A stretch of 27,987 nt of DNA from a virus, in IMG/VR virus record IMGVR_UViG_3300027906_000109, positions 1 to 27,987 of that record. One strand, written 5' to 3'. The stretch's first letter is position 1. Each line of letters opens with the position of its first letter. Below the pieces are notes generated by a model. The model was not told where the DNA came from. It ran no database searches and saw nothing but the letters and a program-made list of their open reading frames with translations. Both the position numbers and the translations under genes were made by a program. This document shows positions 11,450 to 20,984 of the stretch, piece after piece.

Positions 11450-14400
11450 TTATCGGTTAAGTAGCTGTAAGTAGTCGGAGCGAACGTCCGTGAACTCTTT
11501 GAACATTTCGTTTTTTGCTAACGCTCTGTAGCGGTTTATTAAAGTAGAAATGATTTTAGTCCTTGGGTGGTCTTTCCCTGAAGTCATCGTAGTGACCTCT
11601 GGGTATGCTTGATATTCTTCTGACTCAATTACCTTCTTAAGAGCTTGCCTTAAAGTCATTCCTCTAATTGACACCTTTCCGGTTAACTCCTGATAACGGT
11701 CATAAGCGGTCTGGTCTTCGTCGTTTCTATATTCTCTAAGGTTTAAGCGCTCTCCCCCAACAGTCAAAATAGGAGAAGCGTGGCCTTTGCCTACTCCGTG
11801 CCCTTCTATCTCCATATCCACAATGTCCGTAGAAACATCGCTTGAAAAGATAGGGTTCAACCCTTTGACCAGTCCTCCAACATTTTGCTTTCTTTGTACC
11901 TCTCCTAGAAAGTTTCTTCTAGGCATAAGCTTCGGACCCTTTCTCATTCCTTCAGGGAGCTTTTTCATCACTTTGTCCATTATAGTCCGTGCTTCTAAAA
12001 TGGCGGGGTCTTGTCCTCCCGTAAACACGTTTTGAGAGGCATTTAGAGCGTTAGGCACAAACCCGGCTATGACGTTTCCTAATAGTTTTTCACCTTCTTG
12101 GTGCGGCTTCTTAAGAAACTCAAACAATCCGTGTAAGTTTTCAATATACGATTTGTTTGTGATGTTGTTTGTGAGAGCGAGCGTAGTAACCCCAAACACC
12201 TTATTAAACGTAGTCCTATTTTCTTCAATTTCTTCCTCTGTCCCTAATGAGCCGCGCTCACCTTGTCTAGCTTCGTCAAACCCGTGAATAATGTCCGCCC
12301 AAATGCCAAGCATTGTCGCAAAAGGGTCTAATCGTTGGTAACTATACCATTTATCTCCAAGTTTTATTGAGTAAGGCTGCTTTCCTGTAGCTTTCCATGC
12401 TGATGCCTTAGCTTTATCTGACGGCGCGGCCCCAGTCATGCTGTCTTTGATGTTTTCGAGCAAATAAAGCGCTCCAACAGCCAACATACCGCCTGTAGCC
12501 AGTCTTCCGGTGTAATCAGCAGCTTCCATTGTGCCAGCCCTACGATACATGTCCTGAGCTTCCTTAACCATAGCATCAATGGCAGGTGTGCTTAGCTCTT
12601 TGCCGCCCGACTGTGCGCCCTTTCCAATAGAGGTCAGTATCTTTTCATCCATGGCTGCGCTTATTTCTCCCCCTTTGCGGCCTCTAAGTCTGTTCATCAC
12701 CATGCTGCCGGACTTGCCCATAGGTTTAATGGGCACGACACGACCTAACGCAAAAGTAATGATATTTGACGGAGTCCGCACAAAAGGAATAAGGAACGTC
12801 AACCAAGGACTTGATTGCGCTAGTGTTCCCAAAGCCTTTACAGCGGGATTTGTGACCTCGTTAGTAAACGTATTTAACAACGCAAAGTCTGTTCCCCCTT
12901 CGACGAGTTGGTTTCGTTGCCCTAAGTCTTTAGCTTTATAAATAGAGCCGTCTTCCAAAGTCAGCTCATGGTTATAAAAGTGCTCGTCCATGTATTTCTT
13001 CGTCTCAAAGCGCTCTTGACCAAACTCGATTACTTCCCCGGCTTTTCTCCGCGCAGCAAGCGAGTTTTGAGCCTCTTTAAGCACGTTGGCTTCGTTCCTA
13101 AAGCGACCTTCGCTAGTGATTAAGCCTTCAAACCCGTCATTAACAAACCTAGCCAACCCTTTTCCTTTTAAGCCTTTTTCATATCCCTCAACAGCAAGCA
13201 TTGTTCTTGTGTGAGACCTAAAGCTGAGCTGTTTAAAGAACTCATCACCCATCATCAAAATTCTCGTAGGGTGCCGCACAGCGGTTCCAAGCCAGTTAAT
13301 GGCTTTGTGTAAACCGTTGGCGTTCGGTCCTTCCCCTTTAGCGCTATATATCGCTTTGTCTCCTAATCGGTCGCTTCTAAACGCAGTGTGTCCTTGAATA
13401 GACTTAGCTTCGTCATCAATAAACGACTTGCTGGCGTATTTTAAGGCGTCAATAATTGACTCTACGTGGAACAAGCTCCCTAAGTGCGCCTTCAATAGCT
13501 TTAGGTTTCCGTTAGCAATAGCACCCGCTGAAATCTCAAAGTGCCGCAGCGCCATGGTCAGAGAGTTACCCAAGCCATTAACAATCCAAGTAGTTGGAGA
13601 ACCAAGAAGGGCGTTAATAAACCATTCTTGTGTAATCGCCATGCCTTTGCGCTTAGAGGGAATAAACTTAGCAAGCGCCGCATTGGTGGACTGCATTGAC
13701 GCTTCAACTCCCTCGCCCATTTGCTTTACGTTATGAACGTCTTTTGTAATTGCTTGGATTTCCTTTAAGAACTTCCCTTCTTTACCAGCCTTTACTTCAT
13801 TCCTAAAGACACGTTGAGCCGTCTTGCTTGCCACGGAATCACCTTGTAGCTCAAACCCAAGACGCCTGTTCTGTCCTGCAATGTCCCGCCCAATGCTAGT
13901 TGTGCCTGTTTCATACAGGTCGCGTCTCATGCGCAACCCAAGAGACCAGTCGGTTCCTATGTCGGCCCAGAGTTCTTGCACAGCAAGCCATCTGTCCATT
14001 GACGAAAACAACTCAGTCATAGACGCTTCGTAATCAAGCTTCTTAGTAACAGAGCCTTCAGTAATAACTACTATGCCGTTATCTCGCGCCTCTACTGCGT
14101 TATCTACTTTAGCCTTAATGTCTTTTCCTGCTTCTTCAAGAACACCAAACAAAGCTTCTTGAGTATTCTGCAACGCCCTCAAATCTTTGCCGCTTTTTGC
14201 AAAGTCTTCTAACCCTTGCAGAGACTTTTGTGAGTTACCTCCAGTAGCATCGATACCAGCTCTCGCTAGCTCTTCTACTTCTTCATACGTTACTTTTTTA
14301 GCTCCAGCTTTGGTTGCCCCTATTTTGGCTAAACGCGAAACAATAGCCCTGACTTCAGGGACGCTTTTAGCAAACTTAACCGCCCCGTAAGACGCGTTTG

Positions 14401-16618
14401 GTTTCGAGCTGTCTAGCTGACTTGCTTTGGATATTAACTTGTCTGCTTCGTTTTCTAGCTTTGAAATGACAAGCTCTTTAGAGTCTTTACCTTTAGCAAC
14501 GTCGTTCAGTATATCCCGCGCAAACTCTTTCTTGCTCGCCTTGTCTAACGCTTTTGTAGACTCTCCAAGGTTTTCTACAAACCAAGCATCTAGCTCGTTA
14601 TCTGTAGCGTTATCTACATCAATAGGTCTGTATACTGGGGGCTCATTAGGCGTCTCTTGTTCCTTGTAACTACTAATTACGTCCGCCTTTTCTTCTATAA
14701 GCTCTGCTACTTTGTCGGATTTTTTAATAGCGGTCCATTCTTTTGGAACCCCTGATTGTGAGTCATCTCCTAAGATTTTTTGAGCATCTACACGCTTAAC
14801 GGTATAGTCATCGGGGTTTTTGCCCTCTGCTTTAATGGCAGCTAAAGCGCTGCTTTTAGTCTTAAAGAAAGGACTAATAATCTTGTCGCTTTCTGAGGCA
14901 CCAACAAACCCAGCACCCGTTCCTTGTTCCCACCCTTTTGGCTTAATCGTGTTGGGAAGCGAAAGAACACGCTCTTTTTCTTTGGTAATTTCTTGTAAAC
15001 TCTTTTCGTCTGCTATGCGGCGCTTCTCCGCAACGGCTCCTGTATCTGAGTCTCCAAATTCAAACTCGTCAAGCTCTGCCCTATTACGCATGGCAGCTTG
15101 CTCAGCAAAAAGAGTTTCTCCCGCTGGGGCTTCAGTCGTTTCTTCTTCAATAAGCTTTTTAACTTCTGCTGCTTCGGCGGCCTCTTTGTCAGCAATGTCG
15201 CGCTTAACCTTTAACGAAGACAAATCAACCCCAACATCGGCGGTAGCGTCGTCTGTAAACAAAGAACCCATTCCCGGCAAAGGCTGCGCAGTGGGGGTAT
15301 TATCTTGTTTTGCCGCCTTCTTTGCTGCTTCTTGTGCGGCTTTCTTGGCTTCTTTTACCGCTTTCTTGTAGTTCTTGCCGGACATTTTGCCCAGCGAGCC
15401 CTTCCCGGTAGCGACCCATTCTTCAAACGACAACAAATCCTTTCTAACGAATGGCTCTCCTCCAAGCTCTCCTTTTACTAAACGCTTAGCACGCCTTTCA
15501 TACTCTTCTCTTAGAAGGCTTTCAGGAGTTTCTGTGGCTCTCACCACGGCTTCTGGCTTAGGTTCTTCTGAGACCTTTCTCTTTGTTACTGACTCATAGA
15601 TTACAGTATTCTGTTCGTCTCGCGCTTGGCTCTCAAACTGTCTTACCGCTTTGCGTTCGTCAGGAGTAACCGCATTAATTTCTATCGCTTCGGCGTAAGC
15701 CTCCACTTCGTCTACCTCTTCGCCGCGAGCTTTTTGCTCGCTCATAATCCGCGATTTGTCGCGAAATACCTTAAAGGTCTTGTTTAAGCCGCTAACTGCG
15801 GCCTTAGCGCCTACAAAAGCGCTTCCGACAACTCCACCAACAACAATACCTTCAATAACATTCTTAAACCTTTCTTCTATTTCATTATTGTCCGTGCGCT
15901 CTGGGTCGTAAGATAGATATGAAAGCAATGCGCTGCTATCTTCTCCCTTGTGATTCGTGAGCAAGTTAGACAGACGAGCCTCTTCCCCTTTAAAGGCTAC
16001 AAAGTCCGCCATGGCTCCTGCCACGGTAAATTGAGCCGCCTTTCTAACGGAAGGTTTAGCCTTTCTTAGTTTTCTAAGGGTAGACAGCTTAACCGTTGTG
16101 GCTCCTTTAGAGGCAGAGCTAATAACACCTTTAGAAATTAACGAGCCTGACTTAGTGGCTAGCTTACCAGCCTGAGTAACTTTACCGAGTTTACCGGCGA
16201 CCCCCACAAAAGGAACAAACGCCGAAGCAAACTGAACAACACCCTCTCCAAGCATCCCGGGGATGGTCTTAGATTTGCCAAAGAGACTGTTATCGCTTCT
16301 GTCCCAATCCCAAAGACGGTCTCCAGTTACAAAATCCAACAGACCATACACGCCTTCTGCAAAGCCTTCTACGCCTCGGAACCCCATTAACGCGGCGTCT
16401 ACTATATAGTCAGACCCTTTTACTTTTTCGGATTCTTCGGCTTCGTTTAAAGCCTGTCCCGCTAAGCTTGCGCTATTTTCTAAAGGGACTTCTTGTGAAA
16501 AAGTCTCCTGTTCTTGTTCTGGGTTTTGCAAAGAGCTTTGACTCTGAGTCGCTTGCTCTACAGCGTTGCCTTTAGCTGTAGCTTGTTCAACTATAGAAGG
16601 AATGTTAAAATTAGGCAT
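11450..16618 (-). CDS. internal virion protein D (T7 gp16-like), 1722 aa
   Basis: By order and size the large ejection protein that enters the host envelope ahead of the DNA (T7 gp16: 1318 aa). Residues 1-60 are Gln/Glu-rich; hydrophobic segments lie around 120-190 and 255-280; a Lys/Ala-rich and coiled region spans about 300-900; a hydrophobic stretch with TQEWFINALLGSPTTWIVNG lies in the middle; the C-terminus ends SDYLQLLNR. I see no lytic transglycosylase motif near the N-terminus, where T7 gp16 has one. Starts 18 bases after gp15 without a Shine-Dalgarno sequence. Confidence 0.88.
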   Translation of the reverse strand: MPNFNIPSIVEQATAKGNAVEQATQSQSSLQNPEQEQETFSQEVPLENSASLAGQALNEAEESEKVKGSDYIVDAALMGFRGVEGFAEGVYGLLDFVTGDRLWDWDRSDNSLFGKSKTIPGMLGEGVVQFASAFVPFVGVAGKLGKVTQAGKLATKSGSLISKGVISSASKGATTVKLSTLRKLRKAKPSVRKAAQFTVAGAMADFVAFKGEEARLSNLLTNHKGEDSSALLSYLSYDPERTDNNEIEERFKNVIEGIVVGGVVGSAFVGAKAAVSGLNKTFKVFRDKSRIMSEQKARGEEVDEVEAYAEAIEINAVTPDERKAVRQFESQARDEQNTVIYESVTKRKVSEEPKPEAVVRATETPESLLREEYERRAKRLVKGELGGEPFVRKDLLSFEEWVATGKGSLGKMSGKNYKKAVKEAKKAAQEAAKKAAKQDNTPTAQPLPGMGSLFTDDATADVGVDLSSLKVKRDIADKEAAEAAEVKKLIEEETTEAPAGETLFAEQAAMRNRAELDEFEFGDSDTGAVAEKRRIADEKSLQEITKEKERVLSLPNTIKPKGWEQGTGAGFVGASESDKIISPFFKTKSSALAAIKAEGKNPDDYTVKRVDAQKILGDDSQSGVPKEWTAIKKSDKVAELIEEKADVISSYKEQETPNEPPVYRPIDVDNATDNELDAWFVENLGESTKALDKASKKEFARDILNDVAKGKDSKELVISKLENEADKLISKASQLDSSKPNASYGAVKFAKSVPEVRAIVSRLAKIGATKAGAKKVTYEEVEELARAGIDATGGNSQKSLQGLEDFAKSGKDLRALQNTQEALFGVLEEAGKDIKAKVDNAVEARDNGIVVITEGSVTKKLDYEASMTELFSSMDRWLAVQELWADIGTDWSLGLRMRRDLYETGTTSIGRDIAGQNRRLGFELQGDSVASKTAQRVFRNEVKAGKEGKFLKEIQAITKDVHNVKQMGEGVEASMQSTNAALAKFIPSKRKGMAITQEWFINALLGSPTTWIVNGLGNSLTMALRHFEISAGAIANGNLKLLKAHLGSLFHVESIIDALKYASKSFIDDEAKSIQGHTAFRSDRLGDKAIYSAKGEGPNANGLHKAINWLGTAVRHPTRILMMGDEFFKQLSFRSHTRTMLAVEGYEKGLKGKGLARFVNDGFEGLITSEGRFRNEANVLKEAQNSLAARRKAGEVIEFGQERFETKKYMDEHFYNHELTLEDGSIYKAKDLGQRNQLVEGGTDFALLNTFTNEVTNPAVKALGTLAQSSPWLTFLIPFVRTPSNIITFALGRVVPIKPMGKSGSMVMNRLRGRKGGEISAAMDEKILTSIGKGAQSGGKELSTPAIDAMVKEAQDMYRRAGTMEAADYTGRLATGGMLAVGALYLLENIKDSMTGAAPSDKAKASAWKATGKQPYSIKLGDKWYSYQRLDPFATMLGIWADIIHGFDEARQGERGSLGTEEEIEENRTTFNKVFGVTTLALTNNITNKSYIENLHGLFEFLKKPHQEGEKLLGNVIAGFVPNALNASQNVFTGGQDPAILEARTIMDKVMKKLPEGMRKGPKLMPRRNFLGEVQRKQNVGGLVKGLNPIFSSDVSTDIVDMEIEGHGVGKGHASPILTVGGERLNLREYRNDEDQTAYDRYQELTGKVSIRGMTLRQALKKVIESEEYQAYPEVTTMTSGKDHPRTKIISTLINRYRALAKNEMFKEFTDVRSDYLQLLNR

Positions 16619-16636
16619 GAGTATATTAAGTATAAA

Positions 16637-19600
16637 TTAGTTAGAGAACGCTTCGTAATAAGGGTGCTTGTATTGCTCTTCAAGCAGGCGTTGAGGGGAC
16701 GAATACCCATAGGCTTCTGCTATAGATACCCATTGTTTAGCGCTAATTCCTGTGACGCTAATGACGTTTTTTAAGCTTCGGTCTTTTTCAGGCAGCCCGG
16801 TTATAACTGGCTTATTAGCTTCAAAATGATTGCTTTCAAGCGTTACGGGTTTTCTGGTTTCCTGCCACGTTCGGGTGTCCTTAATGTCTTTGGCAGAATG
16901 CTCAGAGTCTTCTTGGTTAAAGAAATAATCTGCGTCATAAGCTACAAACGGCCTATCTTTTAGCGAGTCATTAGATTCAAGTGTTTCTCTGGTTTTTACC
17001 AAATCCGCTAACACAGACGGCTCTACTGAAAGAGCGTTTGCATCGCGAACTTCTTGTTGAAACAGACCAAGCATAAAATTATAATGTTCGGCAAATTTCT
17101 CGGTCTTACCAAAGAAAGGAACAGAATTAGAAGCTTGGTCCGCATATTTAGTTAGAGCGGCCCTAAAGGAACCCCCGGGTTTCGCAAAGACATCTACACG
17201 GGCTTTTGCGGAAGCTTCCACTTCAGCCCATACATTGAGATACACACTTCTTTCTCTTTTTCCCAGCCCCGGACCGGTGTCGCTGTCTTTAGTAAATTTA
17301 GCGGTTTTCAATGCTATAGTAGCGTCAGGTATATTTATGGAGCCCAGCTCGTCCTCAGTCTTCCAGACTCTTTTATACTTTCTACGCCCCGTCTTCTCGT
17401 CAGTTTCCGCTTCTACTTCTTTTGTAAAACGCCTGTATCTAGTAGGAAAGCTGCTGTCTTCGCTGAAGTCTTTTGACATAAAATTAAAAGCACCCTTAAG
17501 CAGCCCTCCCCACCCGCCCATGCTTTCGCTTCTCTTTTTAGCTTCTTCTTGGGTTTCTTTTAACCCTTGAGTATACGGGTATACCGGCATCTCTTTTCTA
17601 GGGATGTCTGTATAAGATAGAGTTTTCTGTGCTTCTTTTGTAAGCTGCTCGGCTCCAGATTCTTCGATTTCTGCCTCTTTTTGCTTAACGCTGAAGTGGC
17701 TCTCTACGTCTTCTCTAAACTTTGCGTTTATCTCTTCAAGTTTGGCGCGTAGTTCTTGGGGATAATCAGCAGTTAAAGGGTTATCTGGTATCACATTTTC
17801 AATAGCTATTTCATAAGCTACCATTAAGGGCGCGAGTTCTGCTTGTAAAGTGCCGCTTTCATCATACGTCATCCTATTTTGAATTCCCATCCACCCTTCC
17901 TTCCCACTAGCTTTAGCTAAAACAAGTCTAGCGGCTTCCTTGCCCGGGGAATTTTCGTCATACCCAACCTTTACTACCGTTTCAAACAAAACGGAGGGTT
18001 CGGCTTGGTTTATAAACCAGCTTTGCTCTTCTAACATCTCTACCCTTACCTGTCTTCTCTTTCCCTTAAGAGACATCAATGTATCCGCAAGCGTGCCGTA
18101 GGCTTCTAACCGCTCCTCTTCCGGTAAGCTTCGCAACTCTTCTTCTAAATCGGGAAACTGCTCTACTACATAATCCAAGAACGCCTCTTCTGTAGCTTGA
18201 ACTTCTTCTGGTGTGTTGCCAGTAGCGTCTACAGCTAGCGTTCCGGGCGCTTGGTGTTCTGTAATCGCTGCAACGATTGTTAATAAAGCGTTATCGTTGG
18301 GGTTGAGCCCTACAACTTTGTAAGCAGCTGGGATAACCTTCTTTTTATAGGCCTTGAGCTTTTTTTCTTTTAGAACCATTTTTTGCTCTTTTGCCCTTTC
18401 TGTAGCTTCTTCTAGGTTCGTTACATAAGTCGGAAAGTTGGTGTGGTCTTTAAAAAGCACCCCATCGACTCGTAAAGTTTCCCCTAATTCTTGTAGAGTT
18501 AACGCAAACATCTTCGCGTCCTTTTCGTCAGCAGCCGCTGCCGCTATAAGTCCTCCTTTGCCATTAGCAGATGGGTTACCCCCGATTAGCCTAAGAATCG
18601 AGTCGCTCCGCATGGCTTGCAGCTCTTTAAACACCTCTGACTCTTCTATCGGAATTGAGACTGTTTCCGGTGGGTTTTTTACAAAATCCGCCACTTCCAG
18701 TGCTCGCCGATAGGTGTATTCGTCATACAGGTTATCAAGGGAAATCTCCTCGTCGCTTAGTATCCTCGCTACCCGCTGTCTTTGAGAAGGGCTAAGAGAG
18801 TCTAAATACGCGTTCGTATTTTCTATAGTTGTGGCAGAAGAGTCTACTCCGCTATAAGCCACTGATTCTACTGAAGGTCCGGGTAAAGGCGCTGCCAATG
18901 TAGTCGGGCGCTTTAACAGCGCGTTTGCGGTTTGTTTATCTTGCTGCGCTTCTGACGCTTTTAAGAACCCAGCAACTAGCTCGGGCATAGCAACCGAGTT
19001 GAACTGAGAAACAGAACTCATAAACCCCTTACCCATTTCCGATTCAGGGTTTAACTGTTTGGATTCTAAATATTCCGTTAAGAGCCCCTTTGACGTTTCC
19101 TCGGCTTGCTCTCTTGTAAGGACTGTTGATAAGCCATCTTCGCTTAGCCCATCTTTAATTTCCTGCTCTCTTTTTTTAATAAACCCTACGTAATCGGGAT
19201 ACAGTCCTGCGCCCATTCGGCGCAATGCGCGTATCTCCCCTAAAGGGTGCTCATGCCGCGCAGCGGGGCCAACCGCGTTATCCACTTTACGCTCGGCGTT
19301 CTTTATGCCGATTTGAAGTTCTTCCGCTTCTTGTCGAGCCTGTTCGCGATATAGTTTCTGGTTTTCTTCTCCCAGCGAACTCCACCAACTGTCCCACTCA
19401 GCGTCTTGGCGTTGTGTGTTTATTTCGTTGGTCTTAAGCTCTTGTTGCAAAATGCGCTCTGATATTTGTTGGTTCTGTATTCCAGCTTGTGCGATTTGCT
19501 CCCCAACCTTTTGCCTAGAAATAGCCTCTCCCTCGATAGCCGCTTGCAGACCTTCTTGCTTAAGAGCTTCTTGCTCTTTTTGCATTTGGTAATTTGTGTA

Positions 19601-19801
19601 TTCCGACAACAAACTACTAACCGACGACAACGAGGCCGCCAGTTTGCCCATGTTTGTTTGAGCAGCTTTTAGAGTTTGTGGTGTTGCTGTTCTCCAGTCG
19701 CCCCCTCTATTTACAAAAGAGCGTAAAGAAACTTCACGACGGAACGCGTCTGCTTGTTTTCTTTCTTCAGTTCGGAGAAGGTTTTTTAACGGGTCTGACA
19801 T
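16637..19801 (-). CDS. internal virion protein C (T7 gp15-like), 1054 aa
   Basis: Large, mostly helical charged protein between the gp14 and gp16 equivalents, forming with them the core and ejection conduit in T7. The N-terminal 130 residues are Gln/Glu-rich (coiled coil: SRQKVGEQIAQAGIQNQQ), with no membrane span. The C-terminus SPQRLLEEQYKHPYYEAFSN is aromatic. Longer than T7 gp15 (747 aa). ATG 19801 has an AAGGT ribosome binding site five bases upstream. One base separates it from gp14. Confidence 0.88.
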   Translation of the reverse strand: MSDPLKNLLRTEERKQADAFRREVSLRSFVNRGGDWRTATPQTLKAAQTNMGKLAASLSSVSSLLSEYTNYQMQKEQEALKQEGLQAAIEGEAISRQKVGEQIAQAGIQNQQISERILQQELKTNEINTQRQDAEWDSWWSSLGEENQKLYREQARQEAEELQIGIKNAERKVDNAVGPAARHEHPLGEIRALRRMGAGLYPDYVGFIKKREQEIKDGLSEDGLSTVLTREQAEETSKGLLTEYLESKQLNPESEMGKGFMSSVSQFNSVAMPELVAGFLKASEAQQDKQTANALLKRPTTLAAPLPGPSVESVAYSGVDSSATTIENTNAYLDSLSPSQRQRVARILSDEEISLDNLYDEYTYRRALEVADFVKNPPETVSIPIEESEVFKELQAMRSDSILRLIGGNPSANGKGGLIAAAAADEKDAKMFALTLQELGETLRVDGVLFKDHTNFPTYVTNLEEATERAKEQKMVLKEKKLKAYKKKVIPAAYKVVGLNPNDNALLTIVAAITEHQAPGTLAVDATGNTPEEVQATEEAFLDYVVEQFPDLEEELRSLPEEERLEAYGTLADTLMSLKGKRRQVRVEMLEEQSWFINQAEPSVLFETVVKVGYDENSPGKEAARLVLAKASGKEGWMGIQNRMTYDESGTLQAELAPLMVAYEIAIENVIPDNPLTADYPQELRAKLEEINAKFREDVESHFSVKQKEAEIEESGAEQLTKEAQKTLSYTDIPRKEMPVYPYTQGLKETQEEAKKRSESMGGWGGLLKGAFNFMSKDFSEDSSFPTRYRRFTKEVEAETDEKTGRRKYKRVWKTEDELGSINIPDATIALKTAKFTKDSDTGPGLGKRERSVYLNVWAEVEASAKARVDVFAKPGGSFRAALTKYADQASNSVPFFGKTEKFAEHYNFMLGLFQQEVRDANALSVEPSVLADLVKTRETLESNDSLKDRPFVAYDADYFFNQEDSEHSAKDIKDTRTWQETRKPVTLESNHFEANKPVITGLPEKDRSLKNVISVTGISAKQWVSIAEAYGYSSPQRLLEEQYKHPYYEAFSN

Positions 19802-19802
19802 A

Positions 19803-20510
19803 TTACCTTGGAGTGATTTGAATTCTTCTTGCGTCGAAAAGCGCCGCTCGGCTTCTTTCGGTGCCGGTCTGCGCTCTGAGTAAGTCTAAGTTTGCTAGCT
19901 GATTTCTGCTTCCAGCTTGAGTAAGGGATAGCTGCGCACGCGAGGTAGCTAGTTGCGAAGCGTTAAGGCTCCTTTGCAGCCCCATAGACTCTCGCTGCAT
20001 AGCGCGAGTTTGTCCGGCTTGGTATTGCCCCATCCCGGTTTGTGCAACATTAAGTAAAATTCCTAGAGGGTTAGGAGAATCAATGGGCTGGTTAATATTT
20101 AGCATATTTTGTTGGTATTGAATACCGCCCCCTTCAAACGAAAGTAGACTAGCTGTGTCGCTCATTTTTTCTTGGAGAACCAACATAGATTGGTATTCAG
20201 CGTTGGCTCTTGCAAAATCAGCCATAGACAACCCAACAGCCGAGCCTCCCACACCTCCTTCTTCGCCAGCCGTTGCGGTAGTAGCTATGGCTTCGTCAGC
20301 TTCTTTATGCCCCTTACCGGCTTCAACAGCTAAGGCCGCGTCTTCTTGCGCTTCCTTGTGCCTAGCGGTCGTCATGGCGTGTTGGTGCCTCTGAAGCTCA
20401 AACCTAGACGCCTGTTGTTGCGCCTGTGCTTGAGCTTTAGCTGCTTGGACTTGCGAGCCGTATTGGGCTACGCCACTAGCAATAGTCAGGGCTATGGGAA
20501 TTGAGCACAT
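19803..20510 (-). CDS. internal virion protein B (T7 gp14-like), 235 aa
   Basis: Begins MCSIPIALTIASGVAQYGSQ, a hydrophobic/glycine start followed by an Ala/Gln-rich coiled coil (QAAKAQAQAQQQASRFELQR) and a Gly-rich linker (EEGGVGGSAVG, about residues 83-93), the usual layout of gp14-type ejection proteins. Second half rich in Gln, Ser and Leu. Slightly longer than T7 gp14 (196 aa). Leader ATAATCACTA before ATG shares ATAATCAC with the tail-fibre leader. Confidence 0.88.
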   Translation of the reverse strand: MCSIPIALTIASGVAQYGSQVQAAKAQAQAQQQASRFELQRHQHAMTTARHKEAQEDAALAVEAGKGHKEADEAIATTATAGEEGGVGGSAVGLSMADFARANAEYQSMLVLQEKMSDTASLLSFEGGGIQYQQNMLNINQPIDSPNPLGILLNVAQTGMGQYQAGQTRAMQRESMGLQRSLNASQLATSRAQLSLTQAGSRNQLANLDLLRAQTGTERSRAALFDARRIQITPR

Positions 20511-20516
20511 TAGTGA

Positions 20517-20984
20517 TTATCTGGTTATAGTAAATTTTCTAAAGAGTTCTCCGTCGATATTGAATGGCTCGCTGAATACAGCTCCGCACCATTCGAGCCA
20601 CTTAAGGCAAACAAAGTTTTCTGCGTGTATATAGTTTGAGACGCTACCGTATAGCTCTACAAGCGCCCATACCCAATTACGACAATGACGAAGAAAGTGC
20701 CGTGAGTATTGGTCAACCTGCGGTGAGCCTAGCATCCATATGTAAGCTTCGGGTGCACCCCCGGCTCCAAAGATAGCCATGACCTTGTTGTCTTTTGTCA
20801 TAACTGTCAGAGACACATCGCTATTCTGGTAAGACCCATTTAGAGCGCTGTGAGGCGTACTGTTAAAGCTTTTAATCTCAAGCTTATCCATCTCCCGTAA
20901 GTTCTGCTCAAGCTCGTCTACGTGAGCCTGAGTGGTCACACGGATGGTGTGTCCTTCCGGGGTGGTCTCTATGACATCAAGCAT
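20517..20984 (-). CDS. internal virion protein A (T7 gp13-like), 155 aa
   Basis: Matches the gp13 / DUF2833 (acetyltransferase-like fold) family: a GAGGAPEAYIWMLGSP segment in the centre, NYIHAENFVCLKWLEWCG and a C-terminal GELFRKFTITR. In T7 this protein is needed for core assembly. ATG 20984 overlaps the gp12 stop by eight bases; the longer open frame starting at 21062 would overlap gp12 by 86 bases and is rejected. Confidence 0.88.
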   Translation of the reverse strand: MLDVIETTPEGHTIRVTTQAHVDELEQNLREMDKLEIKSFNSTPHSALNGSYQNSDVSLTVMTKDNKVMAIFGAGGAPEAYIWMLGSPQVDQYSRHFLRHCRNWVWALVELYGSVSNYIHAENFVCLKWLEWCGAVFSEPFNIDGELFRKFTITR

